Assembly (NCBI GenBank): GCA_002205965.3
Contig: NADL03000635.1
Location: forward strand, 248,001 to 312,000
DNA length: 64,000 nt
From: Kappaphycus alvarezii
Lineage: Eukaryota; Rhodophyta; Florideophyceae; Gigartinales; Solieriaceae
Direction of reading: 5' to 3'
The position numbers and the translations under genes are program-made. Below are positions 9,003 through 19,292 of this stretch, piece by piece. Position 1 is the stretch's first letter, and each line of letters starts with the position of its first letter. The notes beneath the pieces are model-generated. The model was not told the DNA's origin and did not search any database. It was given only the letters and a program-made list of their open reading frames with translations.

Positions 9003-10466
9003 TGATAGGGATAAACCGGCAGGGGAAGAGGTCCTCAGAACCAATTGCCCCAAGAAGGAGGTGTTACAAGCGACAAAAGTACTACCGTGGTATAGTTGAA
9101 AGAACAAAAAGGAGTGGATAGGGAAGACAGTTGAATGGGCTACAAGCAAGTATGGAAGGGGCAGGGTCTACTACCGATGCTTAGTGACTAGCGTAAAATA
9201 AATGCTTCTTGGGTTTGAAGTTGACTCTCAACTTCCTAACTATTTAGGACTGGGCTTGAAATTGTCTGCCACCTTGCTTGACCTCTCCATGAGGAAGCAG
9301 TTTACTCAGCTTTTATAGACTTTGGGCTACCTCTAAAGTCCGAATAAAGCTACATAAGGAACCAGGAAATGCACAGAAACAATTTTGGTGGATGATATAC
9401 TCTAAACAAAAGATACTTAAGAAACTAACAATCAATGAGGTCCTCTTACTTCCCATTCTCTAAATCAGATCCAAACAACTCCTCTAAAATATCCATTCTG
9501 TCCAAGCACTCCCCACAAATATCTGCGAACGGCTCATAGTTCTCTAGTCCCTCCTGGGAGATATCTAAAGTACTAAAGATATCTCCATCCGGTTCCAACG
9601 TCGGCAAAACGTGTTCCATACTCTCCATTCCAGGCCCCACCAGTCCAACAATTTCCATGCCCCCTGTTTCCTCATCCTCCTCCTCCTCCCTTCCTCTTCT
9701 TTCTCCTCTTCCTCTTCTTCTCCCTTTTCCTCCTCCCTATCCTTCTCCTGAATCTCGTACACTAGCTCAGGGGCTAACCATTCCTCGAAGGGCTCCCCGC
9801 TCTCTTCCTCGACTTTCTCAGTCTCATCCTTACTTACCTCCCTTGCCTTTTTCTCTATGAATAGGCGGCGAACGAAATAGATGATTTTATTCTTAGTTTG
9901 CCGCCGGATGTGGTCGTCGGCATCGGTTGGCCCGTAGGCGGCGAGGCGGAGGACATTGATGGGGCGGGAACGGCTGTTTTTGGAGATAGGGACAGAGGGG
10001 CGATTTGACGTCATATTTCTGGCAAAGGGGTGAGCGAGGTGTGGGGGGAAAGAGTACTGATGAGCAAAATGATCGGGGATGTTCAAAACTTGGAATAAAG
10101 GGGTTTAAATCGGCTCCCGGGGCAGGTTCTATGGATTAGGAATAGGTAAAATAAATCTGTAAGGGATTTTGTAGTAGTGCATTTGCGCCCTTTTTCTCAA
10201 AAAAGCGAATTTGGAGGAGGATGTAAGCAAAAAGGGAAAAAGAACTTGATTCTGGATCGATTCGGAGGGGTAGATACAGAATAAAAATATCTAGATAAAA
10301 TGAGAGTGAATTGGGAGAGGACCGCGGTGATGATAAACAAGGCTCAGGAAGGACGAGGAAGAACCGGAACTATAAGCAAATTTGGACAAGGAGAGGTAGT
10401 ACAGTAAACTAAAGGCCTGTAGATGACAGCGACAAAAAAATCCGTTCCTATCAGCACGCGCCTAAC
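9003..10466 (-). mobile_element. Acidic-protein mobile element, copy 1 (bounded insertion)
   Basis: This is the best-delimited copy of the family, 1464 bases. The left terminus is TGATAGGGATAAACC and the right terminus GCACGCGCCTAAC. It is flanked by AACCTG direct repeats and absent from the same position in block C, so it is an insertion. There are no clean terminal inverted repeats, but TGATAGG occurs inverted (CCTATCA, 10448-10454), offset a dozen bases from the right end. A non-coding half (9003-9420) precedes the minus-strand ORF end. Beyond the ORF start lie a TTTAAACCCC box near 10100 and a long pyrimidine-rich leader. No transposase, RT or poly-A tail is visible, so it is either non-autonomous or of unknown type. 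Confidence 0.65.
9446..10014 (-). pseudogene. Acidic Glu-rich protein, copy 1 (frame slip in Glu tract)
   Basis: The minus strand from ATG 10014 reads MTSNRPSVPISKNSRSRP, then LAAYGPTDADDHIRRQTK, FVRRLFIE and a long Glu/Lys tract. In copies 3 and 4 the equivalent N-terminal codons are in a different frame from their ATG; here they are in frame. Within the GAG/GAA tract near 9680 the frame is lost. The conserved C-terminus continues in another frame: IVGLVGPGMESMEHVLPTLE, then PFADICGECLDRMDILEELF and GSDLENGK to 9446. The slip lies in a trinucleotide-like purine run, where length changes are expected. An in-frame ATG at 10086 would add 24 residues. The N-terminus is basic and the body acidic; no catalytic motif is seen. 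A nuclear or nucleic-acid-related role is speculation. Confidence 0.55.
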
Positions 10467-10472
10467 AACCTG
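10467..10472. repeat. Target-site duplication AACCTG, right copy
   Basis: This is the right-hand direct repeat bounding acidic copy 1. Block B sequence (CAATGAGAATCCAATC) resumes immediately after it, in register with block C. Confidence 0.65.
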
Positions 10473-10539
10473 CAATGAGAATCCAATCTGCGTCATCGTA
10501 TTTATTCTATTCCTGGCTCATGGCGCTGCCTCTATCAAC

Positions 10540-10715
10540 TATCCACATCTATTTTGGCCTGCTTGATGGCAGGCCTTAAGGCGGAATTTTGGGTAGCGAA
10601 AATCCTCCCCTATTACTGTGTTACATGCCCATTTGAGTCGATTGTGATTATTGGGAGTATTTTAAGGTAGATCGATAAAGTAAAGCACTCAAACTCCCCC
10701 TACACATCTGTTTGT
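10540..10715 (+). mobile_element. LINE 3' end in block B
   Basis: CCTGCTTGATGGCAGGCCTTAAGGCGG is a damaged ORF2 end. The common 3' UTR (CCCCTATTACTGTGTTACATGCCC, GAGTCGATTGTGATTATT, GGTAGATCGATAAAG) leads to AGTAAAGCACTCAAACTCCCCC near 10680-10702. It is colinear with 2684-2841 and 56140-56300. Confidence 0.6.
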
Positions 10716-11420
10716 TTGTGCAGAAAAACGAGAAGGAAGGCGCATGTAGATCAAAAAGGGTACACACCTTGGCCGATTGAGATTAGCGGCTAAGTTCGCA
10801 GTAAAAAAAGCCCCTTGCTCGTTTATCCTTAAAGCTTTCTCAAAGATGGGGGCAAGAATGGGGTAGTTCACTTCGTCGTCTGACACTTCTAGCGGGGGGA
10901 ATCCAAACGGAGTTTGGAGAGAAAAAAGGGGAAAACAGAAACCGGTCAGCGCATCCGTGACCCTGCGACTATATGACGGATCAAAGACTGCCTTTTCAAC
11001 CCTCATGCTACGAATTCGTACTTCGAATTGTCCATTATCGATTATTTCTACTCCATCCGTTCCTTTAAAGTTATTTATTTCAGTACCAAGTCCAGTTCAC
11101 GGTCCGAGCCTTTTCTGTCCGTAGGCACCCCAATTTGGTATCGTGTTAAGATCTTTGCTCAATATGCAAATAAATTGTTTCCAACAATCTCACCGGGGGG
11201 GAGTTTGGATGCTTCACAACGACCTACTTGATAGCTTGACTTAAGATGGCCTTCTTGAGAGCGTACTTCTTCCACCATTACTGTGTCCGCATTGGCTACA
11301 GCAGTTGGCCGGAAATTTTCACGATAGATCGAATTTATCGTCCAAAAGGGAGATATATTTGGTTATTTCAATGTATGGAAGATGCGGTCGATTGCATTCA
11401 CGCCGCTAGGAGTGCTTTGT
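10716..11420. repeat. Block B 3' flank with opposed LINE tails
   Basis: A minus-strand LINE-tail-like stretch (GGGGTAGTTCACTTCGTCGTCTGACACTTC, about 10861-10890) is the reverse complement of 24078-24110. From about 11220 a plus-strand tail (CTTGACTTAAGATGGCC, TTCCACCATTACTGTGTCC, AGATCGAATTTATCG) runs into a minus-strand tail (GGTTATTTCAATGTATGGAAG, 11355-11375). The same order is kept at 56440-57000. A 105-residue minus-strand ORF (11006-10689) has no family assignment and is probably chance. Confidence 0.5.
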
Positions 11421-11750
11421 CCGGAACGATTAATCCTTGAAAACATTAAGTAACGTGGTCATGGTAGATCTTTACGAGTCTAAAATTATGGCGGAGAAGC
11501 GTGCGGAGGGTATTAAATAAAAAGAGTAAAACACCGGAATATTCCCCTCCCTAGAGGCACTAGGAGCTGTCAAATCAACGATCGAGCCTTTCAATGTTTA
11601 CTATACTTCAACCTGCTGGTGGTGCATTTGCAAACGAGTTCGCTTGCTGTGAACCTCTCTAATGCCACCCGTTTCTTTCGCCGCTCCCTGATTATGATCT
11701 TCGCGAAGAAATCAGGATATGTTTAGGCGTATTTGTTCAGCCGTTGAATG
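11421..11750. other. End of block B with LINE motif
   Basis: AGAGTAAAACACCGGAATATTCCCC at about 11525-11549, followed by TCCCTAGAGGCACTA, matches 57170-57212 at the end of block C. The rest is repeat-derived sequence without a gene. Confidence 0.4.
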
Positions 11751-13238
11751 TGATAGGGGTGAATCACCCGGAGAAGAGACAATCAGAACCACTTATCCCA
11801 AAAAGGAGGTGTTTAAAGCGACAGAAAAGCTACCGCGGAATAATTGAGCAAACAGAAAGACGTGATTAAGGACGACAGTTGAAAGGGCTAGGAGCACATA
11901 TAGAAATAAGATAGTATACCATTTTTGCTCTCTGACCCACATAAAAATCGTTTCTTGGGTTTGGAGTTGATTATCAACTTTCTAGCAACCTGGGACTTGA
12001 TGTGAAGTTGTCTGTCAACTTCTTTTTTTCCTCAAGAGGAAGAACGTCACTTAGCTTATAGTAAATTTTTGGCTTACCCTAAATTCTAAAATAAACATAC
12101 TAAGTACTATAAAATGCATCAAATAGAATCGTGTGAAAGACAACCACTAGCAGCAGATACTATCAGAATAAATATCTAAATTGCTTCCTTAATATCTTAG
12201 TCTCCTAGATCAGAGCCAAATGATTCCTTCGAAATATCCATTCCACTCAAGCAGTCCCCACAAATATCCACGAACGGCCTATCATTTTGTATTTCCTCTT
12301 GGGAGGTATTTAAACCACTAAAGGTACCACAATTCGGTTCCATGTCGGAAACACCTGGTCCATAATACCTACCTCCGTCCCACCATCCTATAACTTTCCA
12401 TTTCTCCCTCCCCCTCCTCCTCCTCGTACTTCCCCTCTTCGTCGTTCCCTTCGTCCGCGTCCTCCTCTTCATTTTTTCCTGTAAACCAATTCCGGGGCTG
12501 CCTGTCCCTCAAAAGTCTCTCTAGCTCAATTTCCGACATCCCTCGCCTGCCCCTTACCTATCTCCTCTGCGTCATTCTCAATGAAAAGACGAAGAAAGAT
12601 CTCTATCAATTTTTTCTTCGTTTGTCCATGGAGATAGTCATTGCGGTCAGTAGGTCCCAAAGGTAGTAAGTACATTTGAGAGACGAGGGTGGCTATTTTT
12701 GGAAATTGCGTTGGAGGGGCATAAATTCTTCATGTTGGTTGGATTTGAGTAGTGGAAAGCGATTGAGGGTGTTTCGAATGGGTAAAAGTAAAGTTATAGT
12801 GAGCACAACTATGAAGGAAGTTTGAAACTTGGAATAAAGGGGTTTAAATAGTCCCCTGAGGGCGCATTCTTTAGATTTGAAATGGATTAAATAAATCTAA
12901 AAGGGACTTTACAGTACTGAATTTGCACCCTTTTTCTCAGAAATAATGAATTTGGGATGTAAGCAAAAAGGGAAAAAGAACTTGATTTCACATCGGTGTG
13001 GAGGGATAGTTACAGTACTAAAATATCTAGGTATAATGGCAGTAGATTTGGAGAGGACCGCAAAAAGGGTAAACACGGACAAGGAAGAGTAGGTAGTATC
13101 TGTTTGATTCTGAGAAAAGTAAAAGAGGACAACTGAGGACCAAAGGTATAAGCAAATTCGTTAAGAAGTTGTTGCAGTATGTTAAATTCGGAGGTAGAGG
13201 ACGACGAAAAAAATTTCGTCGAGCGCGCACGTGACAAA
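11751..13238 (-). mobile_element. Acidic-protein mobile element, copy 2
   Basis: Starts TGATAGGGGTGAATCACCC at 11751 and aligns with copy 1 over the whole length. This includes the TTTAAACCCC box near 12840, the shared leader (AAGTTCTTTTTCCCTTTTTGC on the minus strand, near 12980) and an outer end with CGACGAAAAAAATTTCGTCG, a 20-base hairpin at 13200-13219. Copies 1 and 2 form one subfamily by this leader. The right boundary is estimated by alignment; no clear target duplication was found. Confidence 0.6.
12197..12733 (-). pseudogene. Acidic Glu-rich protein, copy 2 (frameshifted)
   Basis: From ATG 12733 on the minus strand the product starts MKNLCPSNAISKNSHPRLSN, matching copy 1 (…SVPISKNSRSRP). 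A one-base shift follows, then LGPTDRNDYLHGQTKKKLIE and FLRLFIENDAEEIGKG. The Glu-rich tract is shortened and broken. The C-terminus is clear in another frame (12472-12197): DRPFVDICGDCLSGMD, ISKESFGSDLGD, stop. At least two frame changes make it a pseudogene. The two cysteines in DICGDC are shared by copies 1 and 2. Confidence 0.5.
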
Positions 13239-13456
13239 GTCCGTCAAGTTTGAGCGTGCAAGTAAGATCCGGCTTGTGCTGCTCTCAATTTCTTCATAAA
13301 CCTCGTCTCTGTACTTGACAAGAACAACACTTCGGAGGTTGTAAGTGGGGGTCTGAACGGGGTTTGGAGAGAAGGAAAGGAGAAAAAGAAACGGGATCCT
13401 ATGATTATATCGACGGTTCAAAGCGTGATCCTATGATTATATCGACGGTTCAAAGC
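13239..13456. repeat. LINE-tail-like stretch and 32-base tandem duplication
   Basis: GGGGTTTGGAGAGAAGGAAAGGAG near 13363 matches the block B and C flanks (10913 and 56505). From 13395 a 32-base unit beginning GATCCTATGATTATATCGAC is repeated almost perfectly (13395-13426 and 13427-13456). This is a small local duplication. Confidence 0.6.
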
Positions 13457-16400
13457 AGTCGAGGAGGCATGCCGCATCAGACAATACATCTTGCGCTCCG
13501 TGACTATGTATGAGGACTATTTTGGCTCTAGAGAAGCTTTGGAGGTTGTAAACGATAAGAAAATCTGCAATTAGCTCATTCCCAGGCTGATTGCCAAGCT
13601 AGAACTGCCGGAACTTTTCAAACTTACCCGCGAGGCTCGTGAATGTTGTGAAAGTAAGCAAAAGCGCGACCTTGCACACTTCCAGTCACGGTTCAGTGGA
13701 TGTAGACGTAGCCTAAGGTGAGCTTGCTTAAAGCCGCCTGCAGCAAAATTCCTTCCTTATAGGTGGCTCGTCTTTAAACAAGGATGATTCCAAGGACAAA
13801 CCTTGGTGGAGTAAATACAAAGAAGACAAGACCTGCAAGTCATGGTAGGGACAACAGTCCAACCACAGCAACTGGAACAAGCCTTATTTGAGCAAAAAAC
13901 ATAAGAAATTTCATTCGCAGCGTCATTACGAGAATATTACGCCCAGACAGAAGAATTAAATACCTGCTGAATATCAAAAATGCCAAGAAAGGTGGCGAAA
14001 ATGTCTAAAATACAGTCGTTGACGATGGTAAGCCAAGGCTTCAATGCTCTACAATCGAGCAAGGTAGTGCTGAGTGTGGCAAGTATCATGTCAAGTTGGA
14101 AGACAAGCTCAGTTCTATTGCGCTGGGTGATTATATGTCGGATGAGAGGGATAATCTGAAGGACTTATTCGAGAAGATTGTCCAACATAGCCCACCTTTC
14201 ATGTAATCTTTCAACTTTGCGATGCAGAAGACAAAGAAAAAGAGGCCATGGATCCCGATGATTGGATTCGGTGAACGACGCGCAGGATCTCTTAGCTCTA
14301 TTCATGAATGATGAAGAGATCTTGACCGTTACAGGAGCTTTTGCTTGTGCCGGCCGGCGTCAGTTCCAATGAATTTCTTCTAGCTGTTATTGGTGATACT
14401 GTGAAGATAGCCGTCGAAAATAAACTTGCACGTAACTCAAATGGTTAAAGGTTTCGTTTTTTTCTTAATGATTCTTGATTTATTCCAGATTACGCGGAAG
14501 TATCGAAAAAAAATTCATGGTTCATAACGGTACCGCTCCATGTGGTCATCTTGCATTCATTGGCAAAGTTCGTCACGACTCCGCCACTTACGGAGACACC
14601 ACTGCGATATGCTCCGAAGACTCGGTACTCACTCGAACCTAGGAGCTTCATGAGGCCTTATGGTAGAGTGATAGTAGCATTGGAGTGGCAAATAGACTTG
14701 TGATGAACTGTCCAGGAGGACTCCAACATTTCCGCTCCATTGCGCATACTTCGAGAAGCTCTCGATGCACAACCGCACTGAATACCCCTGAATTCAAATA
14801 GAGAACGTGTTTTAAGTGGCATTTTTAATCTATATCTCTAATGTCGTTGCACTAGATCATCTGTAAACATATTTGGCTAATGATATCATTAGTGGTTGCT
14901 TTCTCTTACTTCATTCAACTGCGGGCCCCCATGGATGTGATATTTCGTGCAGCGCTGACAAATAATGGTTTAGTTCCTAAATAGAAAATTTGGAGTAGCC
15001 GTACCACATCTCTGAACAGCATGAAACTGTTCACTACGTACTGTGTTCTTCTTGTTTGTAGCCGAGTTGTGATTCCCAGTCTGACTATTATAGGCGGTCA
15101 AGTCACTGACACTTTTCGGGACTTCTTTGTACTGCTGAAACACCTGCAACGTCTGATTGTCAAACAATTTTGGTGGCCGGTTAAGCACATATGTGGAGAG
15201 AGACCCGTAATTTTCGTGAGCTTTGATAGTAATAACCCTCATATTGCAGGTCTGCGAAAGATTGCAAACGATTACGTATGTTCTGTTCACGGATCGAAAC
15301 GAAAACTGGGTCTCCCAAAGTTTAGTCCGGAGGAGTCTTCCTGCATACAGGCGGCCGCCTGCATGCTGGACAAGCGAAACCTGCATCCGCTTACTGAGCT
15401 GCATTCCTATAGCCTACCTGCATTTGCACACCAGCATCATTTCATGTAGCTTCTTATTTAAAGCGCACAACAACCGTTGAAGGGGTGCGTTCTGAGAAGC
15501 AATCATTTGTGTTCTCACCTTTAAGCCGTTGAAATTTTTTTTTCAAACGACTGGCAAAGTCGTTATTACTTACTTTTAACGATGCGGGTTTGCGGGGACT
15601 CACAAGAAAAGGGCAGGGTTGCCCGTGCTTTACTTTTATTTCTGCTGGGTAGGTTTTTCTCAAAACTAAACATTAACAATCCGACTCACGCTAACTATAT
15701 TTTCAGAGGTGACAGCGCAATCGAATGATTTCTTTTCGCAACCCCTATGTTCTGAGCTGTACGCTGGTAGAAAGCCAAGCGCAGAATGGTTTCTAAGACA
15801 CATAACGCGGCAAGCCAGCTGCAGCATCCATAAAATGGAGTCAAGTTCCGTTGCAATACCTGGACAGGTGGGAGTTAGCTTGAATAAATACTGGTATGTG
15901 CTCAGGAGGTATTGTATATTCATTGCCGATACTTTCTGCAAACCTTGAAAGGAGAGAAAGCATAGACACTCGTCTTTCTCTTTTCCGAAGGGCTCGTCAT
16001 TAGCGTATCTTTCGCGATCAGAAGTTTTTCGGAGCCTTCCAAAATGACAAGATATGTACGTACTGTGTGGTTTGAACACATGATATGGAATATGGGAAAA
16101 GAAATTAATGCACCCGTCATGACGCGTTCGCAATTGAGTGAGAGGAGGGGGAGATACTTCAATATTTTATCGTTCTAACTATTGCAAAGAGGAGTGATGA
16201 GTTGCCATGGGCTGTTTTGACTCGGTACAAACTTAGAAGTAGAGGAATAGAATAATCAATTCCATCATATGATGACATCCCTGGGTTGTAGCTAGTTGAG
16301 CTAAATTGCGGTGGCCACCGCGTTGAAATATACCATCTTTGTTCAAACCAGTGCAAGGTTGAAAAAGAAGAAAAGCATGTTCAGCACAATCAGTCGTTGC

Positions 16401-17344
16401 TGGTGCGTGGTCTGTACGAATTGCAGGGAAGAGAAATGGATGTCTACTACGGATGGCGTGATTGAGGCAGTTGCAAAGGATAGATATAGCATCACAGAGT
16501 TCTATTTCTTTAGTTTTGGCCAATGCTATCAGTGAATATAGAACGTAAGGTGACAGCTGTGAGAAGATAGAAGAATTGATTTATTGATTTTGGAGTATGA
16601 AAGCTCTCAGTATTCGACAAAGATATGCGTTAGGTACACACTAATAGTTTGGGGAGGAAAAATCTCATAGTTATCGAACCTGGATGCAGAACTGTAGTGC
16701 TTTTACAGAATACTGTTGACTAAAAGGAGATATAGACGCAGATGATAAACAAAATTACTAGCATTGAATCTCAAAACGATGCATCAGCCGGTCCAAGTAC
16801 TCATTGCTGTTAGTTGGGGTTAAAAATGACGATCTATCTTTGTGCTTAAAGTATTAAAACGTGGATTGTGCGTTTTTCGCACTCAATGCATCAATAAAGA
16901 TAGCTTTAAATGTTTGAGCCCAAAAAGGGCGCGATATGTGACTATTGGCATGGAGAGGACTTCCTTGTTGGAATTAATGCAATTTTGTATATCTTTTGGC
17001 TTCTGATGTGGATGCATGGTACATTTTCAAACCGCGGCCCGCATCTACTATATTTTTGCTTGAATGTTATAGTCATGAAGGTTTAAAATATTTGAATCCA
17101 TTTCCACGGACAAACGACGGTAGCTGTTCGCCGTTTAATTAATGCAATGGTTATGTTTTGAAAACAGTATTATTGAGTATTATAAAAAGTCTGCTTACGA
17201 GTACCGCTCGCGTTGTCCCACGCATGTTTAGCAATTAATAAATATTGATTCCATTCTTGATATTTCTAGCTCTCGTTTAATGCCATCTATCGAAACTCAA
17301 AACTTTTCTAAACCGTAAACTCGTAGTGCAGGATCACACGATTT
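13457..17344 (+). other. Decayed coding-like sequence, unassigned
   Basis: Between 13490 and 14420 the plus strand shows short coding-like runs broken by stops, for example EVVNDKKIC, ARECCESKQKRDLAHFQSRF and DERDNLKDLFEKIVQHSPP. Lying upstream of a Ty3/gypsy pol remnant on the same strand, this could be its gag/protease part, but no zinc knuckle or DTG motif is seen. Overlapping ORFs at 15021-15449 (+), 15404-14970 (-) and 16133-15666 (-) are unrecognised. From 16550 to 17340 the sequence is AT-rich and I see nothing in it. A reverse transcriptase expected just before 17345 is missing. Confidence 0.35.
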
Positions 17345-18114
17345 TTTTGATCACAGTTACTTCCGACACCCACTGGGCAGCCATTCTGACCCAAGTTCCA
17401 AACTTACAGAAGCGCAAGTCTGTGGAGGAACAAGAGCACTATCCTTTTGTTTCGTTTCTTTTGCTTTTAACTGGTGCTTCGTCAAATTTTTAGTGTTCCC
17501 TAAAAAGGAGTATTTGCGATCGTGGAGGCCAATTTCAGGTTCGATAATCTCATAAACAGTAGGAAAGTTTCTAGCTGTACTGATTATAGCAACTTGGTTT
17601 ACATGTTCGACCTTTTTGGGAAGAACCTGAGTATATTCCGCCACAAAGCAATCAATCTGATGCGTTGGGTTTTCAATTTCAGCCCATTCCGATATCTAAT
17701 CGATCAGATGCCCAGTGACAGTAATTTTTCCCTGACATGCTCACTCGATAGGCAGTAGAACCAAGCCGCTAGGTATCTCCGGATAGTCAGACATTCGTCA
17801 ACGCTCTCATGCTCGGGACTATTTTCTCTCGTTTGGACAGAAGGCTAGATTGGCCTGAGCTGAAGGACATCAAGGACTTGCAATTTTATTCGAAGCATCT
17901 GCAAAGGAAAAGATTCAAGCACAAGGACGGCATTCTTAAGGATAACCGTGAGATAATTTAGGTTCCGCAAGGGGATTCAAAGCTGAAGCACTGTATCATG
18001 ATCGCTGCTCACACTTTTATTGGCGGAAAGCGAGAGTAGAAGACAGCTACTACAACGATTCAAGGCCATTTTAATTGGGAATGTATGAACAAGGACGTGC
18101 AGGATGATAGGGGT
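17345..18114 (+). pseudogene. Ty3/gypsy chromovirus pol: RNase H and integrase zinc-binding region
   Basis: Plus-strand frames read a Ty3-type RNase H: VTSDTHWAAILTQVPNLQ, EEQEHYPFVSF, then in a shifted frame SCTDYSNLVYMFDLFGKN and KAINLMRWVFNFSPFRY, DQMPSDSNF. From about 17860 to 18110 comes the integrase H2C2 region: KDIKDLQFYSKHLQ, VPQGDSKLKHCIMIAAHT, FIGGKRE, HFNWECMNKDV. Several stops and frameshifts make this a pseudogene. It breaks off at 18114 where acidic copy 3 is inserted; the integrase core resumes at 20137. Confidence 0.65.
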
Positions 18115-19292
18115 AAATCGTCGGGAGAAGAGATGCTCAGAACCAACTACCCCAAGAAGGAGGTGTTGCAAGCGACAAAAGTGCTACCGTGGTATAGTTC
18201 ATCGAACAAAAAGGAGTGGATAAGGAAGAAAGTTGAGAGGTCTACAAGCAAATATGGACGGAGTAGAATCTACCACTGACGCTCTGTAACCAGCGTAGGA
18301 AAAAGGTTTCTTGGGTCTGAAGTTGACTCTCACCTTCCTACTACTCGGGACTTGGCTTGAAGTTGTTTGCCAACTTGCTTTTCCTTCACAAGAAAAAGCA
18401 GTTTAATGATCTTATATAGACTTTTTGGCTAACACTAAAGTCTCAAAGAAACATACTAAGAACCATAAAATGCACCAAATGGAATGCTGTGAACGAGAAA
18501 GACTAACAGCAGATAAAATCAGGATAAATATCTAGATTCTTCCCTTAATATCTTACTCCTCTATATCAGAGCCAAATAGTTCCCCCAAAATATCCATTCC
18601 ACCCAGACAGTCCACAAAAATATCTACGAACGGCTTAGAACTCCCCATTGCCTTCTGCAAAAATTGTAGACCACTGAGGACGCCCCCATCCGGTTCCAGA
18701 GTCGGGACCACTTGGTCCATATTTTCTGGCCCCTTCCCCAAGAATCCAACACTTTCCATTTCTTCCTCCCCCTCATCCTCCTCATCCTCCTCTTCACTCC
18801 TCTCTTCATCTTCGTCAGGAGAGTCAGAGATTACAATTACTACCTCAGTCTCCCCTTCGTTTTCTATAAGAACTCCCCGCCGTTGTCCACTAGTGGCTCC
18901 CACGGGTCCACCCAGTTCTCCCCTTCATCCTCCTTTTCCTTCTCTTCTTCCTCTTCTTCCTTTCCAACCTGTAAAACATCTTCTCCCTCCTCCTCATCCT
19001 CCGCTTCTGTCTGCTCGAAGCATTTACGGCGGACCCACTCCCGCACGCGTTCCCGGTCCATCCTTCTACAGTAACCATCGTAGTCAGTTGGACCATTTGC
19101 CATCAGGGCCAAAGCTTTGAGTGGACGACGTCCTCGGAATGACTTGGTGATGGTGAAGGAAGGGCGGAGGTTGGTTGGTCATGTTAAGGGCCAAAAGAAG
19201 GGGTGAGCCGATGGGGTAGTTGATGGCGGGGGGTTGCCTCAACAACGTAGATTTCGAACTTTAAATACTGCGACGTCTTCGAAAAGTATAAA
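18115..19292 (-). mobile_element. Acidic-protein mobile element, copy 3, inserted in gypsy integrase
   Basis: Begins TGATAGGGGTAAATCG at 18115, directly after the gypsy integrase codons KDVQD. It aligns with copies 1 and 2 through the non-coding half and coding region. On its promoter side it matches copy 4 (CAGTATTTAAAGTTCGAAAT on the minus strand, about 19271-19252). GGACGTG occurs both before the element (18103-18109) and after it (about 19307-19313), a possible but imperfectly placed target duplication. The right boundary is approximate. Confidence 0.6.
18553..19192 (-). pseudogene. Acidic Glu-rich protein with SIM-like motif, copy 3
   Basis: The body reads LRPSFTITKSFRGRRPLKAL then MANGPTDYDGYCRRMDRER and WVRRKCFEQ. 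A Glu tract follows, then WVDPWEPLVDNGGEFL with a stop caused by a small deletion relative to copy 4. The next frame continues VLIENEGETEVVIVISDSPD and DEDEERSEEEDEED. It ends with MESVGFLGKGPENMDQVVPT, PFVDIFVDCLGGMDILGE and LFGSDIEE at 18553. VVIVISDSPDEDEE (about 18850-18800) is a textbook SUMO-interaction-like sequence: four aliphatics followed by Ser/Asp/Glu. The ATG at 19192 is out of frame with the body, as in copy 4. No enzymatic motif is visible; SUMO binding is inference. Confidence 0.55.

Larger units (their letters stand above)
7320..11600 (+). repeat. Segmental duplication block B (interrupted by acidic copy 1)
   Basis: This is the second copy of the block. Its upstream part (7430-8060) matches 880-1650 and 54520-55150. 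Landmarks are TATTTGAGATAAATTACTTGAA near 7620, TTATCTCGACATTTGG near 7702 and a LINE-like motif GTAAAAACACCGAAACCTTTCCCC near 7875. The gene follows at 8405-8941. The 3' flank is broken at 9002/10467 by acidic copy 1, then resumes in register with block C through 11600. Confidence 0.7.

Noticed and set aside
9657..9860. Ser/Pro-rich plus-strand ORF over the Glu tract
   Set aside because: Antisense of GAG/GAA repeats; the minus strand carries the conserved protein.
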